The notes under the pieces are model-generated. The model was not told the DNA's origin and made no database searches. It worked only from the letters and a program-made list of their open reading frames with translations. From assembly GCA_947449255.1 (NCBI GenBank), contig CANFQX010000002.1, positions 186,001-250,000 on the forward strand: 64,000 nucleotides of DNA, written 5' to 3'. This document shows positions 24,834 to 34,912 of the stretch, piece by piece. Within the stretch, counting starts at the first letter, position 1; each line of letters starts with the position of its first letter. Made by a program: the position numbers and the translations under genes. This DNA comes from Pseudobdellovibrionaceae bacterium (GTDB lineage Bacteria; Bdellovibrionota; Bdellovibrionia; Bdellovibrionales; Bdellovibrionaceae).

Positions 24834-27642
24834 TATTTTGCAGGTTTTTTTACAGGGTCTAATTCTGATGACGATGTCAGGTGTTTTTTTAAAGGCACTT
24901 GCAAGAAATGAAGATTGTCCTAAAAATTTTTCTGAAAACTATCTAAGCTCTAACCAAAAACTCAATGACTTAGGGTTTAAATATAATTTTAATAAAATTG
25001 CGCAAGATATGATTTCTGAAATAGAGGTTAGCCCAGGATCGTCGGATGCTAAATGTCTGTCAGATCTTTATGAGAATGAAATGGCTAAGACAGGGCAAGC
25101 CGTGGGCGAGGCCTATTTAAAATCATCTTGTCAGGCTTCATGCAAGGCGAATATTGAAATTCAAAAAAAACAACTCGATCAGCTCGACCTCGAGTACCGT
25201 AAAGATCTCAAAGCAGTCAGCTCAAGCAAATCTCCAGCTCCTGAAAAATGTGACTCTGGCAGCGGCCCTCTAGAGGCTTTAAAGGAGGCTAAGAACTCTC
25301 TTTGCTGTGGAAATAAGTCGGAGAATGGAACTGGCTCAGTTCGGGGAATCTATCCTGACATCACTTATCAAGGTTGTCTGGCGAAAACGAATCCAACAAA
25401 CAAAGATGCTGCTAGCATTGCAAGCGGAGGGCAATGTCTTGCAAATGTGCTCAAAGAGGGAATCACTGCGGTCTGGAATAATTTGACTAGTATACTCACA
25501 ATTCCCGCGGAGCTTTGGGCGGCCAAAGCACAGATATGGCAGTTGATTACGAATAGTGATGCTAGAGCAGAGTTCGCAAAAAAAATGATGAGCCTGATTG
25601 GAAAATTTGTGACTGATCGAGTGGAATCAGTAAACTCTTGTCTTAACCCCTACGAAAAAACACAATTTATTTGTAAATTGTCAGGTCAGATCCTTGGAGA
25701 GCTGGTGACGCCAGGATCAATTTTGAAACTATTCAAAATGTTAAAGAACGTAAATAAAGCAGGAGGCCTCATTGAAGGTGCCTTATCGGAAAGTGTTAAA
25801 GGAAAGGCAATTTTAGTTAATATTGAAAAAGCAAAGGCGAAATCTGCTGAGTCAGTGAAGAGAATTGGCGATAGTGATAAGGCTGCAAAAAAAGCATCAT
25901 CTGGTGATGGGGCAGAAGTCCAAAGTCAGCTTAAAAAAATGTCAGCGAAAGAAAATGCATTTGATAGGGAATTTAAAAATATTATAACCAAACATACGGA
26001 TCCTAAATCAAAGGCCAAGCCGGAGACCTCAAAAACAGGTTCCGTTTCTGGAGAATCTCCTTCAAGAGTCAGCAATTTCAAATCCGAAAGGTCGCAGAAA
26101 TCCTTCGCTAAAATCATGAGCAATCAAAAAAACCAGGGTAAAACTTTACCCCAAGTTGTTCGTGAGAACGCCTCCTTATCAGATGCCCAAAGAATCGGCG
26201 CTATAAAATCTGACTTTCCAAATCTTTCGGACAAACAGGTCAAAAGCATTGTAAAAGTTGTTCACCGAGTAGGCTCTGAGCGGGCAGGAGCTAGCATATA
26301 TAAATACACAGATCGCGAAATAGCGGCAAAAATGAAACAGCTCAAAGAGCTTGGTGTAGGCTCAGAGGACCGCAGAGCCCTTCTAAGCCTCGGATATGCG
26401 GGCGAGGTGGGTGATGAGGGCAGCGCCCTGTTTAAATCACTTCTGGAGAAGGATTATAAGCCCGACTCAATGAACCAGCCTACCTCAACGGCCGGAACAG
26501 GGTCTCAGGCTAAGTCTACTTCAGTAAATAAAACGCTTTCTGAGAAATTAGCGGATGCGAAAAGTGAATTTGAAGGCAGCTCCCGTGATCCAAAAAAAAG
26601 AGCGGCACTTCGCAAAGAAATCAGCCTGATGGAAAAAGATCTTAACAACAATGAAATTTCTGAATTCCAAAAAAAGGACACTGAAAAATTTGGAGATCTA
26701 ATAGGAAGACTTGATAGAGAAAAACCAACAAAAATTGGAGACTCCACTTTTGTACAAAAAACCATTTCAGTGCCCCAAACCGAAATTGCGATTACCGATA
26801 AAGATTTGCTTCATATAAATAAAAAAGAAATGCAAAGAGCCACTGCTGGAGGCAGCGATTTTTCAAATTTATTGAAGAAGGAAAGCTCCAGCCTATCAAT
26901 AGCTGAAAATGCTAAGGTGGAGGCAAATAAAATCGCAAAACTTTCCATTGATGCCGCCAAAAAAATGCCAGAGATTCACCAAAAAGAACTTCAACTGCAG
27001 CAAATGAAAAATCAACTGGGGCCTCGCTCTGCTTTTGATCCAAAGGTGATGAAGCTGCAGTCAGAGATCGACATTCTGAAATACGCAGCCTCACCCTTAA
27101 GTGAATACGAGCTATCAAGATTTTCCGCCTTGGACGAAATTCCAAAAAATGTAATGGAACTTTCAACTCAAGAAAAAAATCTAATCAGTGACCTTAAAAA
27201 GATTGAAAGCCAAAAAAAATGGGTCTCTGGCTCTGATTTGGAGCGGTTTAAATATATCAAAAAAATTGAAGCTCGACCCTTGGAGAATCGAAAGGCCGCT
27301 ATTTCAAAGTTAGCCAGGGACGCTGAAGAGTTGAATGTTGGTAAAACTAGCTACAGTCATTCTCATTATACCGTCCAGGAAGGCGTTAGAAAATTTTCTA
27401 ATGAAATGGGTGCTAACTTTAGAAAGTATGATGCCCCACTGGAGCGACTTTTTAGATCCTCTCCTCGAGATATTTCGCACGCATCATCCGAGCTCACGCA
27501 GGACTATAAAGTGGCTGAGTCTTTCTATCGGGACTATGCTAAAAAATCTGACAATGGCCCCGGCGTCAAATTCATGCTTGAGCGAGTTAAAATCTATTTT
27601 GAATCTTTTGAAAATGGTCGCTGGATTAGCAGTCATCAATAG
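24826..27642 (+). CDS. Large secreted protein with cysteine-rich head and coiled-coil body
   Basis: A 938-residue protein of unknown function. Residues 1-25 form a signal peptide ending near KALA-R. Residues 26-290 hold a dozen or more cysteines, including LCCGN and SSCQASCKAN, which would form disulphides outside the cytoplasm. Residues 300-480 are charged and low in complexity (KAKAKSAESVKRI, SKTGSVSGESPSR). Residues 480-830 are long helical and coiled-coil segments. The last 100 residues (HSHYTVQEGVRKF to the end) look like a compact domain that I cannot assign. It overlaps the upstream gene by 8 bp, in the manner of translational coupling. It has the layout of a delivered or surface protein, but function is open. 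Confidence 0.8.
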   Translation: MTNILQVFLQGLILMTMSGVFLKALARNEDCPKNFSENYLSSNQKLNDLGFKYNFNKIAQDMISEIEVSPGSSDAKCLSDLYENEMAKTGQAVGEAYLKSSCQASCKANIEIQKKQLDQLDLEYRKDLKAVSSSKSPAPEKCDSGSGPLEALKEAKNSLCCGNKSENGTGSVRGIYPDITYQGCLAKTNPTNKDAASIASGGQCLANVLKEGITAVWNNLTSILTIPAELWAAKAQIWQLITNSDARAEFAKKMMSLIGKFVTDRVESVNSCLNPYEKTQFICKLSGQILGELVTPGSILKLFKMLKNVNKAGGLIEGALSESVKGKAILVNIEKAKAKSAESVKRIGDSDKAAKKASSGDGAEVQSQLKKMSAKENAFDREFKNIITKHTDPKSKAKPETSKTGSVSGESPSRVSNFKSERSQKSFAKIMSNQKNQGKTLPQVVRENASLSDAQRIGAIKSDFPNLSDKQVKSIVKVVHRVGSERAGASIYKYTDREIAAKMKQLKELGVGSEDRRALLSLGYAGEVGDEGSALFKSLLEKDYKPDSMNQPTSTAGTGSQAKSTSVNKTLSEKLADAKSEFEGSSRDPKKRAALRKEISLMEKDLNNNEISEFQKKDTEKFGDLIGRLDREKPTKIGDSTFVQKTISVPQTEIAITDKDLLHINKKEMQRATAGGSDFSNLLKKESSSLSIAENAKVEANKIAKLSIDAAKKMPEIHQKELQLQQMKNQLGPRSAFDPKVMKLQSEIDILKYAASPLSEYELSRFSALDEIPKNVMELSTQEKNLISDLKKIESQKKWVSGSDLERFKYIKKIEARPLENRKAAISKLARDAEELNVGKTSYSHSHYTVQEGVRKFSNEMGANFRKYDAPLERLFRSSPRDISHASSELTQDYKVAESFYRDYAKKSDNGPGVKFMLERVKIYFESFENGRWISSHQ

Positions 27643-27664
27643 GTGCATCAAGCACCCATTGATG
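27634..27664. terminator. Hairpin between two convergent genes
   Basis: CATCAAT-A-GGTGC (27634-27646) pairs with GCACC-C-ATTGATG (27652-27664) with one A-C mismatch and a 5-nt loop. It overlaps the upstream stop codon. No T-run follows on either strand, so a pure intrinsic terminator is uncertain; it may protect or separate the 3' ends. Confidence 0.5.
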
Positions 27665-27691
27665 AGTCTACTAGAGGATAGCCTATTGATA

Positions 27692-29401
27692 TTATTGAAT
27701 TTTAATTCTTAAAGGAACAATTTCGCCTTTTTCAAGCGTGAGTGGAGTGAGAGGGCGATCAATTTCCCGATCGGATGTTACAGAGAGTGAGCCCAAAGCC
27801 CCAGGAAACTTTTCAAGCTCCGCAAGTTTTTTGGTAAGATCTTCGCGAGAGCTAGCACCATCTGAGATCAAATGACGAAGTATTAGCCCAGAATCATAAG
27901 CCTGTATTTCTATCAGAGAAGGTGTTTCGTTGTATAAATTTTTATATTCATCCATAAAGGTTGGGTTGCCTTTAGTGATCGGGGAAATGCTGTCTACAAA
28001 AACAAGATTGTTTATGAAATTCCCAGCTCTTTTAGATAAGCCTGGAGTATTCCAAAGGTTGGTTCCCAATAATTTTACATCGCGCACATCATTAAATGCT
28101 AACATCGCGGCTATTTGCCCTAAGGCTTTTGAGCTGTCTGGGATAAAAATTCCGTCAAAGTCCGTGATTGGTGGGAGAATTGTTTCAAGATTATCATTTC
28201 TTGCAGATTTCTTTTTATCTGATTTCTGAAGCTCCTTGAGTCTAACATTGAACTCGTCTATGCGGGCTTCGCCATAGTAGGTTCCAATAAGTCGCTGTAT
28301 AACAAGCCTGAAGTCTGTTTCTTTGGTCGAATAGGTTTGCACCGCCGTAATCTGCCCGCCTCTAGCAAGCACTTCATCCCAAAAGATATTTGTGAACTCT
28401 ATTCCGTAAGGATCATTCGGATAGAGAATTGCAAATTTCTTCATTCCCAAATCATTAATCGCTGAACGGACCAGATAACGAATCTGCATTTCACTGGTCA
28501 GTGAATTTCTAAAAACCGTCGAGCCAATCTCGGTGATACCAGACCTTTGTGATAAGGCAATTGAGGGAACTCCAAGTTCATCGGATTTTGCAGCCACAGC
28601 GGGGGCCGTTTTGCTTAAAAGACTTCCGACAATAGCAATGGCGCCGTCTTCTTTCACAAGCCTCTCAACGCCTCGTCGTGCTGAATCAGGATTGCCTTCA
28701 CTATCCATCACCGCCAATTTAAATTTTGAACCAGGGAGATGAAGGCCCAGACCCATCTCAAGTCCTCGCAGTGCTCGTTGTCCTACGGGTGCATTTTTTC
28801 CACTCAAGGGCAGGACGGTCCCAATTGTTCTTTTATCAACCCGATGTACGGCCTCGAGTTGAGATATGGCATAGCTCGCCTTATTTGCCAGTTCGGAGTC
28901 AGGAAGCAGATCAATCACATTTGAATAATATTTTTTGGCTTTTTTAATGTCTTTTGCCGCCAAGGATTGTTCTGCCAACCGGTACATAGCATGGGCACGT
29001 AAAAAACCATATTCAGAGCCCTCTGAAACTTCCACAAGAGCGCTCTCGTTCAATTTATTATCAACAATATCAATAGCATACTGCAGATAGGATTCCTTTT
29101 CAGTTTTATCTGTGGCTTCTGTAAATTGAACAACAAGCTTTTTTAGAGTGTCCGTCAAACTGATATTCTGAGCTGATGGATTAGAAGTTCCTTTTTCTGC
29201 TTCAAGCGGATTGATTTTCGCCGGCAATTCTTGGGAGATTGGAGTTCCTATGCCAGCAATCCGCTTTGGACGCTTCCCAGATGTTGGTCCTGTTGTAGCC
29301 CTTGAAGTTGAAGGTCGACTGACAGGCTTTTTAGGTTCAGCGGTTGTACAAGACGCAGCAAAACATGCCGTGGAAAGCAGAAAAAGTTTCTTAAAATCCA
29401 T
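27692..29401 (-). CDS. LpoA-like lipoprotein with periplasmic type I binding fold
   Basis: A 569-residue lipoprotein. The signal ends in a lipobox FAASC with Cys18 as the lipidated residue. A proline/threonine-rich linker follows, then a TPR-like helical part (about 80-185: YGFLRAHAMYRLAEQSLAAK, AKKYYSNVIDLLPDSELANK). The rest is a type I periplasmic binding fold (IGTVLPLSGKNAPVGQRALR, FAILYPNDPYGIEFTNIFWD). This is the layout of LpoA, the outer-membrane activator of penicillin-binding protein 1A; branched-chain amino-acid binding proteins share the second fold but lack the TPR part. Its ATG overlaps the dnaJ stop by one base (TAATG), so it ends the hemW-grpE-dnaJ operon. Confidence 0.8.
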   Translation of the reverse strand: MDFKKLFLLSTACFAASCTTAEPKKPVSRPSTSRATTGPTSGKRPKRIAGIGTPISQELPAKINPLEAEKGTSNPSAQNISLTDTLKKLVVQFTEATDKTEKESYLQYAIDIVDNKLNESALVEVSEGSEYGFLRAHAMYRLAEQSLAAKDIKKAKKYYSNVIDLLPDSELANKASYAISQLEAVHRVDKRTIGTVLPLSGKNAPVGQRALRGLEMGLGLHLPGSKFKLAVMDSEGNPDSARRGVERLVKEDGAIAIVGSLLSKTAPAVAAKSDELGVPSIALSQRSGITEIGSTVFRNSLTSEMQIRYLVRSAINDLGMKKFAILYPNDPYGIEFTNIFWDEVLARGGQITAVQTYSTKETDFRLVIQRLIGTYYGEARIDEFNVRLKELQKSDKKKSARNDNLETILPPITDFDGIFIPDSSKALGQIAAMLAFNDVRDVKLLGTNLWNTPGLSKRAGNFINNLVFVDSISPITKGNPTFMDEYKNLYNETPSLIEIQAYDSGLILRHLISDGASSREDLTKKLAELEKFPGALGSLSVTSDREIDRPLTPLTLEKGEIVPLRIKIQ

Positions 29402-30417
29402 TATTTTCTAGTCCTCATAAGTTGTGAGACTTTTTCTTGAAATGACTTCACCATGGGAGTTTGTTCTGCATTTTTCGCGAGCTCTTCCATAAGTTCTTTT
29501 TGTTTTCCAGAAAGTGAATGAGGGGTGTCTACTAGAATTCGGACCAACATATCCCCGGATCCAAATCCGCCAATTTTGGGAAATCCTTTTCCTTTGAGTC
29601 GGAAAAGTTGCCCAGAGTGTGTCCCCGGCGGAATTCGAATCATTGCTTTTCCAGTGATTGTTGGAACTTCAGAGTTAGTCCCCAGTATGGCATCAAAATA
29701 AGTGACAGGAAGATCGAGAGTGATGTCGTTTTCATTTCTTTTGAAAAGGCTATGCTCTTGAACACTGATAATCACATATAAATCTCCGGCAGGACCTGCT
29801 GCAGCCGAGTCACCTTCACCGGCTAATTTCAAGCGCTGCCCCTCTTTAACTCCAGCAGGGACATTCACAGATAATTTTGCAGGTTCGCTTTTAGCGCCTC
29901 GTTGTCTGACGAAACTGATCACTTTTTCGCAGCCTAATGCTGACTCCTCGAAGGCAACATTCAGGGTGTAGCGAAGATCAGTCCCCTTGGTTGGTCTGCG
30001 CCCTCTTTGACCGCCAGCACCGGCGTTGCCACCAGCCCCACGGCCGCCAAAGATGTCACTAAAAACATCTCCAAAAATATCTTGGAAGGGATCGCCATTG
30101 GCACCCTGGCCTTGGCCAAAACCGCCACCACCGCCGGAAGATCTAAATCCCCCAAAACCTTCCGCTCCACCAAAGGGTCCACCACCGGCACCTTGGGCTC
30201 CGGCGTGTCCAAATTGATCGTACATTTCGCGTTTTTTTGGATCACTGAGAACTTCGTAGGCCTCGCTCATTTCTTTAAATTTATCCTCTGCCTTTTTATC
30301 CCCAGGATTCTTATCGGGATGAAACTGCATCGCTAATTTACGATAAGCCTTCTTGATCTCTTCAGGAGTGGCTGATCTTGAAACATTTAAAATCGAGTAG
30401 AAGTCTTTTTTTGCCAA
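29401..30417 (-). CDS. DnaJ-family co-chaperone without zinc finger (CbpA type)
   Basis: A 338-residue type B J-protein that stimulates DnaK ATPase. The J domain (1-70) has the HPD motif at His33-Asp35. A glycine/phenylalanine-rich linker follows (about 75-135, GGGFGQGQG), then the two beta-rich substrate-binding domains ([40 protein letters not shown]). There are no CxxCxGxG repeats, so this is not canonical DnaJ. It lies between grpE (10 nt upstream) and the LpoA-like gene (1-nt overlap). dnaK is not in this operon. The closest named relatives are CbpA and DjlA-free class B proteins. Confidence 0.93.
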   Translation of the reverse strand: MAKKDFYSILNVSRSATPEEIKKAYRKLAMQFHPDKNPGDKKAEDKFKEMSEAYEVLSDPKKREMYDQFGHAGAQGAGGGPFGGAEGFGGFRSSGGGGGFGQGQGANGDPFQDIFGDVFSDIFGGRGAGGNAGAGGQRGRRPTKGTDLRYTLNVAFEESALGCEKVISFVRQRGAKSEPAKLSVNVPAGVKEGQRLKLAGEGDSAAAGPAGDLYVIISVQEHSLFKRNENDITLDLPVTYFDAILGTNSEVPTITGKAMIRIPPGTHSGQLFRLKGKGFPKIGGFGSGDMLVRILVDTPHSLSGKQKELMEELAKNAEQTPMVKSFQEKVSQLMRTRK

Positions 30418-30427
30418 ACAGAACCTC

Positions 30428-30976
30428 TTATTCTGGTTTTTTTGCTACGATCACTTGCCCTGGTCGAATAATTTTATCATGCAATTTATAAGCTTTCTTG
30501 AAAACTTTTGACACAAATCCAGGTGCGAATTTGTCAGTTGGTTCGCTGCTTAAGGCTTCATGAATAGCTGGATCAAAGGGAACTCCTTCAGAAGGAATTT
30601 CGATCACTGAGTGGCGATTCAAAAGTGATTTAAGTTCAGTTGCAGTCATTTCAACACCCTGCTTAAAGGTAGAAACATTTTCTGGTGTTACTTGAACCTG
30701 CAATGCACGCTCAAAGTTATCAGCAACCTCAAGAAGATCTCTAATAAATCTTTCGCCGCCATACTTGATTAAATCAGAGCGCTCTTTAATTGCATTTCTT
30801 TTGTAATTTTCGAATTCAGCACGCAAATAAAGAAAATCATTTTTATATTTTTCCGCCTGATCGTGAATTTTTTGAACATCAGATGAAAGGCTTGTTGCTT
30901 CGTCTGCGCCATTATTCATAGATGCGTTAGATTGAGAGTTTTGATTTGAAACGTTTGAATTATTTTCTTCAGACAT
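30428..30976 (-). CDS. grpE: Nucleotide exchange factor GrpE
   Basis: GrpE releases ADP from DnaK. The chosen start ATG at 30974-30976 gives 182 residues (MSEENN...). It has AAAGGA upstream and matches the family length; a longer frame would add 17 unlikely residues. The N-terminus is disordered and asparagine-rich. A long dimerisation coiled coil follows ([20 protein letters not shown]). The beta-domain has [20 protein letters not shown] and the final [20 protein letters not shown]. It is encoded between hemW (57 nt upstream) and the zinc-less dnaJ. Confidence 0.96.
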   Translation of the reverse strand: MSEENNSNVSNQNSQSNASMNNGADEATSLSSDVQKIHDQAEKYKNDFLYLRAEFENYKRNAIKERSDLIKYGGERFIRDLLEVADNFERALQVQVTPENVSTFKQGVEMTATELKSLLNRHSVIEIPSEGVPFDPAIHEALSSEPTDKFAPGFVSKVFKKAYKLHDKIIRPGQVIVAKKPE

Positions 30977-31033
30977 GATGGGTCCTTTCGCAATAATTAA
31001 GATTGTGTATTCATTGGACAAAGTCAATTCGGT

Positions 31034-32227
31034 CTAAACGTCACCCTTCAAAAAAGTGAGCTCTTGAAATACTTTATTGCTAAGCACCAGGCCTTGGTTG
31101 GTCAATTGCCAGTGAGTGCCATCAAATTTAACCCAATTGCTGCTGATGAGCTTGTTCATAATGCTGCCCACCGCATAAGAGACTCCCGCGGGGAATTTTT
31201 CTTGAAGCTGCTTTTCGTTGAGGCCCTGCATAAGACGCATTGAAGTATGACAAAAGTCTGTGAGGGTTTGGTGCATTTCGAGGATTTCGAATTGCTCAGC
31301 CGGCAACTGCAAAGTTGGATCAGCAAACTGCTGACCTTTTTGACTTAAGATCTGATTTTTATATTCGCCGATGGAATTGACATTCCAGTAACGAGTGCCC
31401 CATTTGTTTTTGTCTGAATTTGCTGAAGTCCTAGGCAGATGGGAATGGGCACTTAAACCTAGGCTCCAATAGGGTTGATCCGTCCAATAAAGCAAATTGT
31501 GCCGAGACTCAAAACCTGGCAGAGCAAAATTAGAGATCTCATACTGCTGAAAGCCATGCTGTCCTAACTCTTCAGCAATGAAGTCAAACATGTCGACTTG
31601 CTCTTCTTCTACCGCTCGACCCTTTGACAATGGATGACCATCTGGGACGGTTAAACAATAGGGGCTGATGTGTTTAGAACCAAGCTCTACGGCAATGCGC
31701 ACGTCATTCTTAAGTCCTTCAAGAGCTTGAGTGGGCAGTGCAAATAAAATATCGAAGCTAAAATTCAGATTATATTTTCGCAATAAATCAAGAGTCTCGA
31801 AAGTCTGTTTTGCAGAGTGCTCGCGATGCACCATTTTTAAGAGTCGATCATCAAAACTTTGTGCGCCTACACTGAAGCGATTGATGCCATGATCAAGATA
31901 GATTTTAAGTTTTTCTTCGCTGACAGTGGCCGGATTTATTTCAATTGTCACTTCAGTCTCTGGTCCAGTTGTGAAGCCAACCCTAGCCAGCTCTTTGATA
32001 ATCGCTACAATAAGATGTGCTGGGATCAGGCTTGGAGTGCCTCCACCAAAATAAAGGGTGTCAAGCTGTTGAGGAGGATAATAGTTTTGCTTTTGGCGAA
32101 TCTCCTCAAACAAAAGCTCTATGTACTGGTCCGGGGGCATGATTTTGCTTTGCTCATAGGTAGCGAAGTCACAGTAAGTGCAGCGTTGAATACAATAGGG
32201 TATATGAATATAAATGCCAAAAGCCAT
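31034..32227 (-). CDS. hemW: HemW-like radical SAM protein
   Basis: HemW-type proteins are radical SAM heme chaperones, long annotated as oxygen-independent coproporphyrinogen oxidases. The 397-residue product has the 4Fe-4S motif at Cys12, Cys16 and Cys19 (IPYCIQRCTYC). It also has the glycine-rich SAM loop LDTLYFGGGTPSLI and INRFSVGAQSFDD. The short N-terminus without the HemN extension favours HemW. The start is the ATG at 32225-32227, 16 bp from the divergent M16 gene, with no visible Shine-Dalgarno. It heads the operon hemW-grpE-dnaJ-lpoA-like, so its promoter must lie within the M16 gene. Confidence 0.93.
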   Translation of the reverse strand: MAFGIYIHIPYCIQRCTYCDFATYEQSKIMPPDQYIELLFEEIRQKQNYYPPQQLDTLYFGGGTPSLIPAHLIVAIIKELARVGFTTGPETEVTIEINPATVSEEKLKIYLDHGINRFSVGAQSFDDRLLKMVHREHSAKQTFETLDLLRKYNLNFSFDILFALPTQALEGLKNDVRIAVELGSKHISPYCLTVPDGHPLSKGRAVEEEQVDMFDFIAEELGQHGFQQYEISNFALPGFESRHNLLYWTDQPYWSLGLSAHSHLPRTSANSDKNKWGTRYWNVNSIGEYKNQILSQKGQQFADPTLQLPAEQFEILEMHQTLTDFCHTSMRLMQGLNEKQLQEKFPAGVSYAVGSIMNKLISSNWVKFDGTHWQLTNQGLVLSNKVFQELTFLKGDV

Positions 32228-32243
32228 AGGAGTTATCTAGAGT

Positions 32244-34859
32244 ATGTCCAAGAAATTTCAACTAAAAAACGGTATGAATGTTCTTTTCCTTGAAAGTCAC
32301 AAATCCCCCGTGGTCTCAGTTCAAATGTGGGTCAAAACAGGATCCGCAGATGAAAAACGAGGCGAAGAAGGCTTGTCGCACTTCATTGAACATCTAGTTT
32401 TCAAAGGCACTAAAAAATACGCAGTTGGTGAAATTGCAGCGACCGTAGAAGGTTCAGGCGGCGAGTTGAATGCTTACACGTCTTTTGATCAAACGGTATT
32501 TTATGTCACGATTTCAAAGCAGTTTTCGGACGTGGCAATGAATGTTATTGCTGAAATGATGGGCTATCCACTTTTTGATAAAACTGAAATCGACAATGAG
32601 CGTGAAGTTGTCCTTGAAGAAATTAAGCGCGGGCAAGACAGCCCAGGCCGCCGCTCAAGCCAGCTCCTCTTCACAAATAATTTTAAAAAGCACGAGTACG
32701 GCAGGCCCGTTATTGGTTTTGAGAAAATAGTGAAGAAAGTTTCTGCTAAAAAAATTCGTGAGTACTATCAAAGCCGATATGTTCCTTCGAATATGTTTTT
32801 GGTCATTGCAGGAGATTTCGATTCAAAAGAAATGAAACCCAAAGTGACTAACCTCTTTGGTAAATTCGAAGCCTTTAAGCTTCGCAAAGTCAAAAGAACG
32901 AAAGAGCCTAAGCAAGTTGGAATTCGCATTAAAGTTGAGGAGGCAAAATTTGAATCCACCTCCGGATATATATCTTGGAGAATCCCCTCTGTTAAAAATA
33001 AAGATATTGCAGCCCTCGAAGTTTTGTCAGCAATTTTAGGCCAAGGGGACTCGTCGCGCTTGATGCAAACTTTGCGCATTAAGGAGCCATTAACAAACGC
33101 GGTGGGATCTTTCAGCTATTCAATGCAAGATGATGGCCTCTTTGCTGTTTCATTTAACTTAGAAAAAGAAAATCTTGAAAAAGCCATTCATGCAATCATT
33201 CCAGAATTATCTCGCTTGATTGAAGAGCTGCCAACAGCTGCTGAAATGCAAAAAGCTGTGACAAACTTCGCCAGCCATGAAGTGTATTCTATGGAAACGG
33301 TCGACAATATTGCGCGCAAGGCGGGCGGGGATGAATTTTATTTTGGAGATCATCAGTATTACAAAAAATATATGAAAGATGTCTATGCCTTGAAGCCAGA
33401 AGACATTCAAAAGGCTGCCAAAAAATATTTAAAGCCTGACAATTTTAGTTTGTCACTGCTAACGAATATGCCAAAGAAAAATGCTGATAAAATCGTCAAG
33501 GCCTTTTCATTAGAACTTAAAAAAGCCCTCAAGGAATCCCATCGTAAAGGCTTAGGCAAGACAAAACGGCCAGTTTTTAAAGCGAAAAAATTCAACATCA
33601 ATACCTCCGCAATAAAACACACGCCCAAGACAGAGAAGATCATCTTGGATTCAGGGGCGACTCTTCTTATTCGCAATCAAAAAGACACACCCTATGTCGC
33701 TATGAAGGCGGCCTTTATTGGCGGGGTCAGAGTAGAGGATGACACGCAAAATGGTCTAACAGAAGTCTATTCAAGAAATTGGTTGTCTGGATCTAAAAAT
33801 TTTAGTGAGGATGACATCAATCTGCAAGTCGATGAGCTGGCAGCAGGGATTTCAGCTTTTGGGGGAAGAAATTCTGTTGGTCTTTCAATGGATTACCTTT
33901 CACCTTTTGAAGACAAAATGTTTGAGATTTTCAAAGATTCCATGCTGAACCCTATATTCCCGACTGATATTTTAGAGCGGGAAAAAATTGTTCAGAAAAA
34001 TCAGATAAAATCTAGAAACGACAACCCATCTCAGCTCTGTGTCATGGGCTTTATGAAAGAAATTTTTAAAGGACATCCCTATTCAAGAGACATGCTCGGA
34101 TCGGAAGAGAGCATAGATCAAATTTCTTCCGAGATGTTGAAGGCTTACTATAATAAAATCGCCTTTCCAAAAAATCTCATTTTAAGCGTCGTGGGCGATG
34201 TCAACACTGATAAATGGATTAAACGCCTAGAAGAAACCACGAGTCTGCTGCCAAATAATAAAAAGGCGCGAATTGAAAATAAGTTTGCGGCCCCTAAAGT
34301 GAAAGAGTCGAAGCACATATACCATGAACTTAAAAAAGAGCAGAGCCATATCATTGTTGGCTATCAGGGGCTGACATTAACCAGCCCAGATCGTTATGCA
34401 CTTGAAGTTATTCAGTCCATTTTAAGTGGTCAGGGTGGACGGTTGTTTCTTGAACTTCGCGATAAGAACTCACTAGCCTATTCGGTTTCTCCAATGCATA
34501 TGGAAGGAATTGAATGTGGATATTTCGGTGGATATATCGGGTGTTCGCCTGAAAAGTCGGCCAAGGCCATTGCCATGCTCAAAGAAGAGTTCAATAAATT
34601 AGTGACCACAAAAGTGGCCGACGCCGAACTCGCCAGAGCTCAAAGGTACCTTATTGGTCGCCACGATATTGAGCTTCAGCGCAAAGGGGCCATTTGCAAT
34701 GTCATTCTGTTCGACGAAATGTACGGAATGGATTATCGCGAAAGCCTTGATGTAGCGGATAAATATTTTTCAATCACTGCTGATCATGTCCAAAAGGTGG
34801 CTGAGAAAATATTCACACAACCCAGCATTGTGAGCTTGGTCGGACCCACAGATATTTAA
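32244..34859 (+). CDS. Two-domain M16 zinc metallopeptidase
   Basis: An 871-residue insulinase-family peptidase. The active domain has the inverted zinc motif HFIEH (His46, Glu49, His50) and the third ligand in REVVLEEIKRG near 126, followed by an M16C half. From about 440 a second M16 pair appears, without the zinc motif, which would form the other half of the clam-shell. There is no signal peptide, so it is either cytoplasmic or exported by other means. The ATG has AGGAG 11 bases upstream (32228-32232). It ends at a clear hairpin terminator shared with the convergent lytic transglycosylase gene. Confidence 0.95.
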   Translation: MSKKFQLKNGMNVLFLESHKSPVVSVQMWVKTGSADEKRGEEGLSHFIEHLVFKGTKKYAVGEIAATVEGSGGELNAYTSFDQTVFYVTISKQFSDVAMNVIAEMMGYPLFDKTEIDNEREVVLEEIKRGQDSPGRRSSQLLFTNNFKKHEYGRPVIGFEKIVKKVSAKKIREYYQSRYVPSNMFLVIAGDFDSKEMKPKVTNLFGKFEAFKLRKVKRTKEPKQVGIRIKVEEAKFESTSGYISWRIPSVKNKDIAALEVLSAILGQGDSSRLMQTLRIKEPLTNAVGSFSYSMQDDGLFAVSFNLEKENLEKAIHAIIPELSRLIEELPTAAEMQKAVTNFASHEVYSMETVDNIARKAGGDEFYFGDHQYYKKYMKDVYALKPEDIQKAAKKYLKPDNFSLSLLTNMPKKNADKIVKAFSLELKKALKESHRKGLGKTKRPVFKAKKFNINTSAIKHTPKTEKIILDSGATLLIRNQKDTPYVAMKAAFIGGVRVEDDTQNGLTEVYSRNWLSGSKNFSEDDINLQVDELAAGISAFGGRNSVGLSMDYLSPFEDKMFEIFKDSMLNPIFPTDILEREKIVQKNQIKSRNDNPSQLCVMGFMKEIFKGHPYSRDMLGSEESIDQISSEMLKAYYNKIAFPKNLILSVVGDVNTDKWIKRLEETTSLLPNNKKARIENKFAAPKVKESKHIYHELKKEQSHIIVGYQGLTLTSPDRYALEVIQSILSGQGGRLFLELRDKNSLAYSVSPMHMEGIECGYFGGYIGCSPEKSAKAIAMLKEEFNKLVTTKVADAELARAQRYLIGRHDIELQRKGAICNVILFDEMYGMDYRESLDVADKYFSITADHVQKVAEKIFTQPSIVSLVGPTDI

Positions 34860-34868
34860 ACAAGCAAA

Positions 34869-34898
34869 AGAGCCTAGATGTTCATTTATCTAGGCTCT
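34869..34898. terminator. Bidirectional terminator, M16 peptidase/lytic transglycosylase
   Basis: A perfect 11-bp stem (AGAGCCTAGAT, 34869-34879, against 34888-34898) has an 8-nt loop, between convergent stop codons. The following T-tract is short on both strands but the stem is strong. Confidence 0.75.
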
Positions 34899-34912
34899 AT
34901 TCTTAAGCTGCA

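Noticed and set aside
25860-26560. Low-complexity lysine/serine part of the 938-residue protein as a frameshifted or spurious region
   Set aside because: The frame is open throughout and codon use matches the rest of the gene; the composition is typical of linkers.
30007-30336. Open frames on the plus strand opposite the DnaJ-like gene, up to 109 codons
   Set aside because: They are antisense to the Gly/Phe-rich linker, whose repeated GGN codons leave the other strand open; they have no ribosome site or protein-like composition.
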